Shown in pieces: positions 17,176-26,211 of a stretch of 59,045 nucleotides of DNA (its first letter is position 1; every line of letters begins with the position of its first letter). This stretch comes from an uncultured Pelagibacteraceae bacterium. Its GTDB lineage: Bacteria; Pseudomonadota; Alphaproteobacteria; Pelagibacterales; Pelagibacteraceae. The stretch covers positions 1 to 59,045 of the forward strand of contig CACJVQ010000006.1 in NCBI GenBank assembly GCA_902596915.1, given 5' to 3'. The position numbers and the translations under genes are program-made. The notes below the pieces were generated by a model that did no database searches, was not told where the DNA came from, and saw nothing but the letters and a program-made list of their open reading frames with translations.

Positions 17176-17987
17176 AAAAGATTTATACCTGGGCCGCTCA
17201 ACCTGCCAACAGAACTCTTACAGTTGATGATCTTAAAAAAGCAAAAGGAAAAAAAAAATTTACTCAAGTCACAGCTAATACAATAGATGAAGCTGAGGCC
17301 GCAGATAAGGCTGGATTTGACATGATGATCTGCAATACTTTTAATGTAAAACAGGTGAGAGAGGGATCAAAGAATCTATTTTTAACTGCTGCGCTGGTAT
17401 TAAATAAGTTTGTCACTTCAGAAGATATAATGAGAGGAGCGTTTGAAGCCTTAGAAAATGGAGCTGATGCTGTAATGACACCTAGAAGTATGAAAATAGT
17501 TGAGATGTTGGCTAATGAAGATGTTCCAGTTATGGGGCATCTTGGTTTAGTTCCAAGAAAATCCACATGGATTGGTGGATTAAGAGCAGTTGGAAAAGAC
17601 AGTGAGGAGGCACACAAACTTTTTTTAAAATTTAAAAGATTGGAAGATGCGGGAGCTTTTTCTGCTGAATGTGAAGTTATTCCAGAAAATGTTATGGGAG
17701 AAATCTCTAAAAGAACAAATATAGTTACAGTTTCTTTAGGTTCAGGAAAAAAGGCGGATGTAATGTATTTGTTCATGGAAGATATATGTGGAGATACTTT
17801 AAATCCTCCAAGACATTCAAAAGCTTATGGAAATTTATTAAAATTAAAAAATGAAATAAAAATTGAGAGAGTTCGAGCTCTTAAGGCATTCAAAAAAGAT
17901 TCTATCGCAGGAAAATTTCCAGGAAAAAAACAGTCTTCAAATTTAAATAAAAAGGAGTTCGAATCTTTTCTTGATAAACTTGATTAA
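17172..17987 (+). CDS. Divergent PanB-like (ketopantoate hydroxymethyltransferase superfamily) protein
   Basis: A 271-residue protein with the PanB barrel landmarks VMGHLGLVPRKSTWIGGL (residues 120-137), a KRLEDAGAFSAECEVIP strand with Glu166/Glu168 near the position of the PanB catalytic Glu181, and a later SLGSGKKADVMYLFMEDICG segment. Compared with E. coli PanB as I recall it, the metal ligands Asp45, Asp84 and Glu114 align with Asn55, Ala74 and Pro104, and a loop of about 20 residues is missing. So it is unlikely to make ketopantoate. It is coupled to DUF1907 by a 4-base overlap, and its end overlaps the convergent aldolase gene by 4 bases. Confidence 0.72.
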   Translation: MKKIYTWAAQPANRTLTVDDLKKAKGKKKFTQVTANTIDEAEAADKAGFDMMICNTFNVKQVREGSKNLFLTAALVLNKFVTSEDIMRGAFEALENGADAVMTPRSMKIVEMLANEDVPVMGHLGLVPRKSTWIGGLRAVGKDSEEAHKLFLKFKRLEDAGAFSAECEVIPENVMGEISKRTNIVTVSLGSGKKADVMYLFMEDICGDTLNPPRHSKAYGNLLKLKNEIKIERVRALKAFKKDSIAGKFPGKKQSSNLNKKEFESFLDKLD

Positions 17988-18775
17988 TATGTTTCAGACT
18001 CTTTTTTGCTTATTGAGCCTTTCATTTTTTCAACAATTGCTTTAGCTCCAGCACTCATTGCTCTTTGATCAGCTCCAATTGTTACAAAATTAAAACCTTT
18101 ATCAATCATTTTTTGGGCATATTCAGTTGTTCCATTATGTATTCCTGCAAAGATATTATGTTTTTTGGCATGCTCTAATATTCTAAGAATTTCTGAATAA
18201 GCTTTTGTATCCTCCGCTCTATCAAATCCAGGTTTCTCTCCAATTGCTAAACTTAAGTCAGCTGGACCAATATATATTCCATCTACACCATCTGTAGACA
18301 TGATCTCATCTAATTTATCTAAAGACTCTTTTGTTTCAATCATAGCTAACTTTAAAATTTCATCATTTGCATGATCGGCATAATCAGCTCCACCATAAAT
18401 CAATCCTCTAACGGGACCAAAACTTCTATATCCTCTTGGAGGGTACATGCAGGCTTGTACAAATCTCTCTGCTTCTTCTTTATTGCTTACCATAGGACAT
18501 ATAATTCCATAACAACCAGCGTCTAAAATTTTCATGATTTGGCCTGGTTCATTCCAATTTACTCTTGCAAGAGGAGTTACATCAGTTGATGAAATAGTTT
18601 GAAGCATTGGAAGTGCGTTTGTGTAATCAACAAGTCCATGCTGCATATCTACAGTTAGAGAATCCCAACCTTGATGCGCCATAACTTCAGCTGATACAGT
18701 GCTTGGTATTTGTAACCAACCATTTACAACAGGCTTACCTTCAGCCATCATTTGTTTGACTTTATTTTTTCTCAT
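17984..18775 (-). CDS. HpcH/HpaI-family class II aldolase (2-keto-3-deoxy-acid type)
   Basis: A 263-residue metal-dependent aldolase. Family residues are seen in order: His46 in VDMQHGLVDY, Arg in LARVNWNEPGQIMKILDAG, the GIICPMV strand, metal ligands Glu in AMIETKES and Asp in IYIGPADLSLAIG. HpaI relatives such as YfaU cleave 2-keto-3-deoxy acids (for example 2-keto-3-deoxy-L-rhamnonate) to pyruvate and an aldehyde. It follows the aldehyde dehydrogenase gene with a 1-base overlap (TAATG), a sensible pairing because the dehydrogenase can oxidise the released aldehyde. The exact substrate is inferred. Confidence 0.87.
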   Translation of the reverse strand: MRKNKVKQMMAEGKPVVNGWLQIPSTVSAEVMAHQGWDSLTVDMQHGLVDYTNALPMLQTISSTDVTPLARVNWNEPGQIMKILDAGCYGIICPMVSNKEEAERFVQACMYPPRGYRSFGPVRGLIYGGADYADHANDEILKLAMIETKESLDKLDEIMSTDGVDGIYIGPADLSLAIGEKPGFDRAEDTKAYSEILRILEHAKKHNIFAGIHNGTTEYAQKMIDKGFNFVTIGADQRAMSAGAKAIVEKMKGSISKKESETY

Positions 18776-20217
18776 TAATAATTGAGACCGAAGTGAGTGT
18801 ACTTAATGTTCAAATAATCTTTGATAGCCATAGAACCACCTTCTCTTCCATAGCCTGTTTGTTTTATTCCTCCAAAAGGCACTTCAGCAAAAGCAATTGT
18901 CGGATGGTTCACTGCGCATGTTCCAGTTTCCATTTTTTCTGAGACTTTGTGCGCTTTTTCTAAAGAATTAGTGTAAATATAGCTTGCTAAACCAAGGTCA
19001 TTGTCATTTGCTCTTTCCACAACTTCATCTGTGTCTTTAAAAGTAAGCAATGGAACTAAAGGTCCGAATGGCTCTTCTTTAGCAATTGTAAAATTATCTT
19101 TAACATTGTCAAAAACAGTTGGTTCATAGAAATATCCTTTATTAAAACCAGCTGGCCTCTTTCCCCCACATAAAACTGTTGCTCCCTCACTTTTAGTTTT
19201 TTCTACTAATGCCTCTATTTCATTTAATCTTTTTTCTGTAGTTAAAGGTCCTAGAATTGTATCTTCATCCATTCCGTTACCAACTTTGAGTTTAGTAACC
19301 TTTTCAACTAATGTTTTAGCAAATTCATCTTTTTTACTTTCATGAATATAAAATCTTGCTGGCGATATACAAACTTGACCATTATTCCTAAATTTAGCAG
19401 TGATTGCCATGTCGGTTACTTTGTTAATATCTACGTCGTCAAAAACAATGAAAGGTGAGTGGCCACTTAATTCCATTGTAACTCTTTGTACTTTTTCAGC
19501 AGCTTGTTTTAAAATTAGTTTTCCAACTCTTGTTGAACCAGTAATAGAAACTTTTTTCACTATATCAGATGATATTAATTGAGATGAGATTTTAGCTGGA
19601 TCACCAGATAATAAATTTACTACTCCTGGAGGAACGCCCGCATCATTTATAATATTCATAAGTTCCATTACACTACCTGGAGTAATTACATCAGGCTTAC
19701 AAATTACTGAACATCCTGCAGCTAAAGCAGTGGAAATTTTTCTTGAGGATAAAACTATTGGAAAGTTCCATGGTATTAATCCAGCAACAACTCCAACTGG
19801 CTCATATTTTACATACATTCTTGTATTTTCAAATCTACTTTCAACTATCTGACCATAAATTCTTTTTGTTTCTTCAGAGTTCCATTCAAAAATATCTGCA
19901 GCTCCTCCAACTTCCCCTTTTGCTTCTGATAGTGGCTTTCCAACTTCTAATGTTAACCACTTAGCCAAAACATCAGTTCTCTCTCTCATTAGGTCGGCAA
20001 TTTTTCTTATAATTTTTGATCTTTGCCAAGGTGGAGTATTTCTCCAAACTTCTAGACCTTTTTCTGCAGACTTAAGTGCTTTGTTTACATCTTCTTCACC
20101 TGCTTTAGATGCCTTACCTAAAACTTCTTCTGTTGCAGGATTTAAAACATCATAAGTTTCATTATTTTGTGATGCTTGCCATTTGCCATCAATGAATTGT
20201 CCAAATTTGCTATACAT
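18775..20217 (-). CDS. Aldehyde dehydrogenase (lactaldehyde/glycolaldehyde/succinate-semialdehyde type)
   Basis: A 480-residue NAD(P)-dependent aldehyde dehydrogenase with LIPWNFPI, the catalytic Glu segment VTMELSGHSPFIVFDDVD, the nucleophile Cys283 in NNGQVCISPARF and the C-terminal PFGGIKQTGYGREGG. The length and motifs fit the AldA/GabD group. It lies directly before the HpaI aldolase in one operon, so oxidation of an aldolase product such as L-lactaldehyde is a reasonable guess. An IolA-like role in the inositol pathway is less likely from the motifs but not excluded. Confidence 0.9.
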   Translation of the reverse strand: MYSKFGQFIDGKWQASQNNETYDVLNPATEEVLGKASKAGEEDVNKALKSAEKGLEVWRNTPPWQRSKIIRKIADLMRERTDVLAKWLTLEVGKPLSEAKGEVGGAADIFEWNSEETKRIYGQIVESRFENTRMYVKYEPVGVVAGLIPWNFPIVLSSRKISTALAAGCSVICKPDVITPGSVMELMNIINDAGVPPGVVNLLSGDPAKISSQLISSDIVKKVSITGSTRVGKLILKQAAEKVQRVTMELSGHSPFIVFDDVDINKVTDMAITAKFRNNGQVCISPARFYIHESKKDEFAKTLVEKVTKLKVGNGMDEDTILGPLTTEKRLNEIEALVEKTKSEGATVLCGGKRPAGFNKGYFYEPTVFDNVKDNFTIAKEEPFGPLVPLLTFKDTDEVVERANDNDLGLASYIYTNSLEKAHKVSEKMETGTCAVNHPTIAFAEVPFGGIKQTGYGREGGSMAIKDYLNIKYTHFGLNY

Positions 20218-20272
20218 AATTTTTATTTTGTGGTTTATTAGTTGAATATTTGAGGAGAATATAACTAGAAAA

Positions 20273-22117
20273 ATGAAAAAAATAAAGCTTACTTGCGCGC
20301 ATGCCTTAGTTAAACACTTAATTGCACAGAAAATCTATATAGATGGTAAGGTTGAACCTTTATTTCCAGGAGCTTTTGGTATTTTTGGACATGGAAATGT
20401 AGCATGTATTGGACAAGCTTTAGAGGAAAATAAAGATAAACTTCCAACATTTAGAGGTCATCATGAACAAAATATGGCTTTAACAGGTGTGGCTTTTTCA
20501 AGAGCAAAAAGAAGAAAGCAAATTTTTATTGCAACAAGTTCGGTTGGACCAGGATCTACAAATCTAGTTACAGCATCAGCGGTAGCAATGAGTAATAGAT
20601 TGCCAATTTTATTTTTACCTGGAGACATTTACGCAAATAGAATGCCAGATCCAGTTTTGCAACAGGTTGAACACTTTTCAAATCCAGGAATGACAGCAAA
20701 CGACTCATTTAAACCAGTTACAAAATATTTTGATAGAATTACAAGACCAGAGCAAATATTACAGTCACTTCCTCAAGCAATTCAAACCATGTTAGATCCA
20801 GCAGATTGTGGTCCTGCATGTTTATCTTTATGCCAAGATGTACAAGGAGAAACATTTGAATATCCCGAAGAATTCTTTAAAGAAAGAGTTCACAATATTA
20901 GAAGACCTAAGCCAGATGATTTTCAAATTAAACAAGCTGTTGAAAGAATTAAAAATTCCAAATACCCAATTATAATTTCAGGTGGAGGAGTATTTTATTC
21001 TGATGCAATGGATGAATTAGGAAATTTTGCAGTTAAACATAATATACCAGTGACCCAAACAGTTATGGGATACTCAACAATGAAAAAAGATCACTCTCAT
21101 TTTGTAGGACCAATTGGAGGACTTGGAGGAAAGGCTGCAAATAATTTAGCTAAAAAAACTGATTTAGCAATTTGTATTGGTACAAAATTAGCTGACTTTA
21201 CAACTGGATCATGGGCAAATTTTGAAAATCCTGAATTTAAGCTAGTTTCAATCAATATTGCTAGACATGATGCAAATAAACATTTAGCAGAGGCAGTTAT
21301 TGGAGATGCAAAAGTATCATTAATAGAATTATCAAATGCACTTGGAGATTGGAGATCATCTGATAGTTGGCATAAAAAATCACAAGATGAGCTTGAGTCT
21401 TGGAATGAATATGTAGATAAAGAGAGTGGGCCAACTAATCAAGAATTACCAAGTTATGCTCACGCTGTTGGGGCAATTTATAGGAATTCAGATCCAACTG
21501 ATATAGCTGTTACAGCAGCCGGAGGTTTGGTCGGAGAAGTTGTTCAAGTTTGGCGGCCAAAAGAGTTAAATACTCATGAGACAGAGTGGGGATTTAGTTG
21601 CATGAGTTATGAAATTTCTGGTGCTCTTGGAATTAAAATGGCAAACCCAGATAAAGATGTTATTGCATTTGTAGGAGATGGTTCATATTTATTAAATAAT
21701 TCTGACATATATTCTTCAGTATTAACAAATAACAAATTAATAATTATCGTGTGTGATAATGGTGGGCATGCTGTTATTAACAGACTTCAACTTTTCAAAG
21801 GTGGAAAAGAATTTAACTGTTTATTTAATTCATCAAATGTTCAAAATTTAAAAGAAGTTAATTTTGCTCAACATGCTGCAAGTATGGGTGCAAAATCAGA
21901 ACATGTTTCTAGTATTTCAGAATTAGAAGAGGCATTTAAAAGAGCTAAGCAGTCAGATATCACTTATGTCATTTCAATCAAAACGCATGGTTATGAATGG
22001 CTTGAGGGATCTGCTTATTGGGAAAGTCCTACGCTTGAAATACCAACATCAAAAGAAAATGAAGAAGCATTAAAACTCCACAAAGAAGGAAAATCAAAAC
22101 AGAGACAAGGTGTTTAA
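20273..22117 (+). CDS. iolD: IolD, trihydroxycyclohexane-1,2-dione hydrolase (ThDP-dependent)
   Basis: IolD opens the ring of the dione produced by IolE. The 614-residue protein has the ThDP-enzyme architecture. The N-terminal pyrimidine domain contains FRGHHEQNMALTGVAFSRAK with the catalytic Glu, and IATSSVGPGSTNLVTASAVA; a central domain follows; and the C-terminal pyrophosphate domain has VIAFVGDGSYLLNNSDIYSS, the GDG...NN metal/ThDP motif. Length and motifs match IolD rather than acetolactate synthase. It is divergent from the aldehyde dehydrogenase (55 bases between starts) and 9 bases before another dehydrogenase. Confidence 0.92.
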   Translation: MKKIKLTCAHALVKHLIAQKIYIDGKVEPLFPGAFGIFGHGNVACIGQALEENKDKLPTFRGHHEQNMALTGVAFSRAKRRKQIFIATSSVGPGSTNLVTASAVAMSNRLPILFLPGDIYANRMPDPVLQQVEHFSNPGMTANDSFKPVTKYFDRITRPEQILQSLPQAIQTMLDPADCGPACLSLCQDVQGETFEYPEEFFKERVHNIRRPKPDDFQIKQAVERIKNSKYPIIISGGGVFYSDAMDELGNFAVKHNIPVTQTVMGYSTMKKDHSHFVGPIGGLGGKAANNLAKKTDLAICIGTKLADFTTGSWANFENPEFKLVSINIARHDANKHLAEAVIGDAKVSLIELSNALGDWRSSDSWHKKSQDELESWNEYVDKESGPTNQELPSYAHAVGAIYRNSDPTDIAVTAAGGLVGEVVQVWRPKELNTHETEWGFSCMSYEISGALGIKMANPDKDVIAFVGDGSYLLNNSDIYSSVLTNNKLIIIVCDNGGHAVINRLQLFKGGKEFNCLFNSSNVQNLKEVNFAQHAASMGAKSEHVSSISELEEAFKRAKQSDITYVISIKTHGYEWLEGSAYWESPTLEIPTSKENEEALKLHKEGKSKQRQGV

Positions 22118-22126
22118 AAACTTTTT

Positions 22127-23284
22127 ATGAATAAGGTTTTTAAAATTGGTTTAATAGGTTGTGGACATATTGCTGAAACATATTTTAGAGCTGAAAAATA
22201 TTTTAATAATATTAAAATAATTAAATGCGCCGATATTAATGTGAAAGCTGCAAAACGTTGTGCATTAAACTATGGAATAAAATTTTTAACTGTAAATGAA
22301 CTGCTAAAAGATAAAGAGGTTGAAATTATTTTAAACCTTACAATTCCAAAAGCGCATTATTCAATATCTAAAAATGCTTTAACAAATGGAAAACATGTAT
22401 ACTCTGAAAAGCCATTAGCAATAAATTTAAAAGATGGAAAAGATTTAATAAAATTATCAAAGAAAAAAAAATTATATTTAGGTAATGCTCCCGATACATT
22501 TTTGGGTGGTGGAATTCAAAAATCAAAAGAACTAGTTGAAAAAAACATAATTGGAAAAATTAAATTAGGTAATGCAATTTTTGCTTTTCCTGGAATTGAG
22601 TCTTATCATCCTAACCCTGAACCTTGGTTTGCAAAAAATGAGGGAGGCCCTGTTATCGATATGGGACCGTATTATATTACCGCTTTAGTAAATCTGTTAG
22701 GACCTGCAAAAAAAGTAACTAGCACCATCATTCAAGGTCAAAAATATAGAACTATTGGTATAGGACCCAAAAAAGGAAAAAAATTTAAAGTAGAATGTCC
22801 AACTACTTATTTATCTACAATCACTTTTAAAAATAACTCCGTTATAAGATTAACATTATCATTTGATGTAATAGCTCATCAAAGAAATCACATTGAATTA
22901 TATGGAGAAAAGGGCTCAATGATTGTTCCTGACCCAAATATGTTTGGTGGATCAGTGTTAACTTGTAATAAATTAGGGGAAAATTGGAAAGAATTTAAGA
23001 CTACAAAAATGTCTTTAGGACGTATTAACATAAGAACACAAAGTTCTAGAGCTAACGAAGCACCAACTAATGCAAACTATCGAGGAGCTGGACTATCTGA
23101 AATGGCATATTCAATTGAGAATAAAAGAAAACATTTATGTAATGGTGAGATATCTTTACATGTATTAGAAATTATTACTTCTATTATGAAAGCAGCTAAA
23201 TTTGGAACATCTGTGTCAATTAATTCTAACTGTGTAAAACCAAAAAAGTTTTTAGAAATAGATGCAAAGAAATTACTTAAATAA
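22127..23284 (+). CDS. Gfo/Idh/MocA oxidoreductase
   Basis: A 385-residue NAD(P)-dependent dehydrogenase with GLIGCGHIAETYFRAEKYF, the EKP motif (VYSEKPLAINLKDG) and the active-site helix GGPVIDMGPYYITALVNLLGPAKKV. It sits nine bases after iolD and eight before a 2-hydroxyacid dehydrogenase, so a role in cyclitol or sugar oxidation is likely. The substrate cannot be read from the sequence. Confidence 0.87.
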   Translation: MNKVFKIGLIGCGHIAETYFRAEKYFNNIKIIKCADINVKAAKRCALNYGIKFLTVNELLKDKEVEIILNLTIPKAHYSISKNALTNGKHVYSEKPLAINLKDGKDLIKLSKKKKLYLGNAPDTFLGGGIQKSKELVEKNIIGKIKLGNAIFAFPGIESYHPNPEPWFAKNEGGPVIDMGPYYITALVNLLGPAKKVTSTIIQGQKYRTIGIGPKKGKKFKVECPTTYLSTITFKNNSVIRLTLSFDVIAHQRNHIELYGEKGSMIVPDPNMFGGSVLTCNKLGENWKEFKTTKMSLGRINIRTQSSRANEAPTNANYRGAGLSEMAYSIENKRKHLCNGEISLHVLEIITSIMKAAKFGTSVSINSNCVKPKKFLEIDAKKLLK

Positions 23285-23291
23285 ATAGACT

Positions 23292-24314
23292 GTGAAGAAA
23301 CATATAGTTATTTCTGATCCATATCCAAGAAGATTAGATTTAATCTTTTCAAAAAAAAAACTTAAGGAATTAAAATTAAAATATAAATTAATAACTGCTC
23401 CTAAGTTAAATAAAAAAGATTTTTATGAAAAAAATATTCATAAAGCTACTTTTATAATAGGTCAGCCAGATCTTGATAAAAATCTTTTATCAAAAGCTTC
23501 TAAGTTGAAATGTATTATAAATGTCGAAAGTAATTTTATGGATAATATTGACTATGATTATTGCTTTAAAAAAAAAATTGATGTCATTGCTACATCACCT
23601 GTTTTTTCAAAGCCTGTTGCTGAAATAGCCTTAGGTATGACTTTGTCTATATTAAGAAATATACATAATGCTCATTTTGATTTTATAAAAGGTAAAGAAA
23701 AATATGGTTTAAAGAGTAATTTGAATGCTTCCCTTTTGGCAAATAAAAAAATTGGTTTACTTGGTTTTGGAGATTTAGCTAAGGCGCTTTACCCATTGCT
23801 GCTACCATTTACAAAAAATATAAATGTTTATGACCCCTGGGTCCCAAATAAAATAATAAAAAAAGCTGGTTTTAAGTCTATTAATTTAAATAAAATGTTT
23901 AGTGATTGTGAGATTATTTATGTTTTAGCAACTGTCACAACTAAAAACAAAAATTTAATAAGCAAAAAATTATTAAATAAAATGAAGCCTAAATCAGTTT
24001 TTGTTTTAATGAGTAGAGCAGCAATCGTTAATTTTGTGGACCTAAAAAAAAGAATTAAAAAGGGAGATATATATGTCGCAACAGATGTATTTCCTGAAGA
24101 ACCTGTAAAAAAAAATGATCCAATTAGAAAGCTTAAAAATATATTGTTTTCAGCTCATAGAGCTGGAGCTTTAGAACAGGCTTTTTTTGAAATGGGTGAT
24201 ATTGTTCTAAAAGATATGAACTTAATTTTAAAAAAAATGCCTCCAAAATTCTGCAAAAGGGCTCAAAGAAAAACAGTAAATCTGTTAGCCTCAAAACCTG
24301 TTGCAATTAACTGA
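23292..24314 (+). CDS. D-isomer-specific 2-hydroxyacid dehydrogenase family protein
   Basis: A 340-residue protein starting with GTG at 23292, eight bases after the previous stop. The Rossmann segment KKIGLLGFGDLAKALYPLLLPF and the C-terminal VLMSRAAIVNFVDL, DVFPEEPVKKNDPI and ILFSAHRAGALEQ place it in the D-2-hydroxyacid dehydrogenase family. The substrate loop reads CIINVESNFMDNIDYDYC in place of the usual G-x-G-x-D-N-I, and the NAD motif is GFGDLA in place of GxGxxG. It is therefore a diverged member, and substrate and activity are uncertain. Confidence 0.75.
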   Translation: MKKHIVISDPYPRRLDLIFSKKKLKELKLKYKLITAPKLNKKDFYEKNIHKATFIIGQPDLDKNLLSKASKLKCIINVESNFMDNIDYDYCFKKKIDVIATSPVFSKPVAEIALGMTLSILRNIHNAHFDFIKGKEKYGLKSNLNASLLANKKIGLLGFGDLAKALYPLLLPFTKNINVYDPWVPNKIIKKAGFKSINLNKMFSDCEIIYVLATVTTKNKNLISKKLLNKMKPKSVFVLMSRAAIVNFVDLKKRIKKGDIYVATDVFPEEPVKKNDPIRKLKNILFSAHRAGALEQAFFEMGDIVLKDMNLILKKMPPKFCKRAQRKTVNLLASKPVAIN

Positions 24315-24336
24315 TTTTTTTATATTTTCTTCACTT

Positions 24337-25086
24337 ATGTCATCAATTAATCAATTACTTTTAGAAGCAAAAAGTGTAACAAAATACTTTGGAACAATAA
24401 CAGCCCTTGAGAATGTAAATTTAAAGATACATGCAGGAGAATGTCTTGGTGTTGTGGGCGATAATGGAGCTGGAAAATCAACTTTAATGAAGGTTTTATC
24501 AGGTCTATACAAACCAAGTGCAGGCTCATTATTCTTTGATGGTAAAGAGAAAATTTTAGAAAGTCCTAAAGATTCTCAAAATTTAGGTCTAGAAATGGTT
24601 TATCAAGACTTGGCATTAGCTGGCAATCTTCCAATAGGTGAAAATATTTTTTTAGGGCGTGAACCAACTAAAAATCTTGGACTGCTTAAATTTCTAGATT
24701 ATAAAAAAATTAAAGAACTTACTGATGCGCATCTTGGTAAATTAAAAATTAATGTCAAAAGTGCTGATCAAAAAGTAGAAGAACTTTCAGGTGGTCAAAG
24801 GCAAGCAGTTGCAATTGCAAGATCAACAGCATTTAATGCTAAAGTTGTAATAATGGATGAACCAACTGCTGCACTTGCAATTAAAGAAGTTGGTAAAGTT
24901 CTAGATCTTATAAATAGTTTAAAACAAACAGGTGTTGGAGTAATAGTTATCAGTCATAGAATGGATGATATTTTTGCCGTGTGTGATCGTGTGATGGCCT
25001 TATTCCAAGGAACAAATTTTGCAGAGTCTGAATTATCTAAAACTTCAAGAGATGAAGTTATAGGTTGGATTATGGGTAAAAAATAA
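24337..25086 (+). CDS. Sugar ABC transporter ATPase, single-domain (FrcA/ribose type)
   Basis: A 249-residue ATPase with Walker A GDNGAGKST, signature LSGGQRQAVAIAR, Walker B VVIMDEPTAALA and the switch His in VISHRMDDIF. It has one nucleotide-binding domain where RbsA-type CUT2 proteins have two, resembling FrcA of fructose/mannose/ribose systems, so it should work as a homodimer. The ATG at 24337 is chosen; a TTG at 24301 would overlap the upstream gene and add a hydrophobic tail untypical of the family. The permease follows after 2 bases. Confidence 0.92.
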   Translation: MSSINQLLLEAKSVTKYFGTITALENVNLKIHAGECLGVVGDNGAGKSTLMKVLSGLYKPSAGSLFFDGKEKILESPKDSQNLGLEMVYQDLALAGNLPIGENIFLGREPTKNLGLLKFLDYKKIKELTDAHLGKLKINVKSADQKVEELSGGQRQAVAIARSTAFNAKVVIMDEPTAALAIKEVGKVLDLINSLKQTGVGVIVISHRMDDIFAVCDRVMALFQGTNFAESELSKTSRDEVIGWIMGKK

Positions 25087-25088
25087 TT

Positions 25089-26103
25089 ATGGAAAATAAA
25101 GATCAAGAAAAAAATTCGCTATATTTAAAAATAATGCCATACCTTGAAAAGTATGGAATATTATTGCTACTGGTAATAATGATTGTAGTAATGCACTTCC
25201 TTCAGCCAGATGTTTTCTTATCCTGGAGAAATGTTACCAATGTATTCAAGCAAATTTCCTGGCAATCGATGTTAGCATTAGGTGTATTTATGGTGATAGT
25301 TACTGCAGGGATTGATCTATCGGTTGGATCAATAATGATGTTGTCGTTAATGATACTTGCAATAGTTGCTAAAGCAGGAGCGCCTTGGTACATAGTAGTT
25401 ATAACGCCTTTGATAGCAGGATTTCTATGTGGTCTATTTAATGGATTAGGAATAACCCTCCTAAGGATGCCTCATCCTTTCATAATGACTTTAGGAACAT
25501 TGTATATCTTTAGAGGTACAGGAAATTTAATTTCAGGTGGAACGCCAATAAGTGGTTTTACAGACGAAGTTAGATATCTTGGTCATGGACGGATTGATTT
25601 AACTTGGCTTGGTTTAGAAAAATCACAATATTTACCAGTCAGTTTAGTTCTTATTGCAATTGTTTATATAATTTTTTGGATATTTATGAATAAAACTCGA
25701 ACAGGAAAATGGATTTATGCAATTGGAGGAAATCCTAATGCTGCAAGAGCCTCCGGTATTAACGTCAATAAAATTCTAGTAATAGTTTACTCACTCTGTG
25801 GATTTCTATCTGGAATTGGAGCACTTATTTTAGCTGGACGAACAGACTCGGGATATCCTAATGCTGGATTACAATCTGAATTAGATGCAATAGCAGCATG
25901 CATTATTGGGGGGGGCGAGTTTTTTTGGAGGAAGAGGTACAGTTCTTGGAGTTTTTGCTGGTGTAATGATCATGGGTATTTTAAGAAATGGTCTTAATCT
26001 GATGGATGTAAGTTCATTTTGGCAACAGGTTCTAATTGGATCTATTATAGTGTTAGCTGTATATATCGACGTTCTCAGAAGAGACCTTGGTACAAGAAAA
26101 TAG
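25089..26103 (+). pseudogene. Sugar ABC transporter permease (RbsC/FrcC type), frameshifted at a G8 run
   Basis: A CUT2-family permease with about eight to ten membrane helices, an early FMVIVTAGIDLSVGSIMMLS and the EAA-like region NPNAARASGINVNKILVIVYSLCG. The frame from 25089 is normal to about codon 273, then reads EFFWRKRYSSW and stops at 25997. The expected continuation GGASFFGGRGTVLGVFAGVMIMG is found in another frame and ends at 26103. Removing one G from the eight Gs at 25908-25915 restores a 337-residue protein of usual length. Single-base error, true mutation or phase variation are all possible. Confidence 0.88.
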
Positions 26104-26197
26104 CACACCTAAAAGTTGTAACTGTAAATTTGATGGTCTTTTATAACAGTTGAATTTTTTTTAAAAATTTCATTAAATTAATTTTTTAATAATTATT

Positions 26198-26204
26198 AAA
26201 GGGG
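26198..26204 (+). promoter_or_regulatory. Strong ribosome binding site of the sugar-binding-protein gene
   Basis: AAAGGGG is placed 7 bases before the ATG at 26212. It supports this start and a high translation rate; most other genes here have little or no visible Shine-Dalgarno sequence. Confidence 0.6.
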
Positions 26205-26211
26205 TAAATAT

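Noticed and set aside
17957-17965. GTTCGAATC, like the T-loop of a tRNA
   Set aside because: It lies within the intact PanB-like coding sequence and no acceptor or anticodon stems can be built around it.
15198-17987. PanE-like and PanB-like genes as a pantothenate synthesis pair
   Set aside because: The PanB-like protein appears to lack the metal ligands, the genes are divergent and each is embedded with catabolic genes; no panC or panD is near.
26120-26151. AACTGT...ACAGTT inverted repeat upstream of the sugar-binding-protein gene
   Set aside because: Only six base pairs with a 20-base loop in AT-rich DNA; too weak to call an operator.
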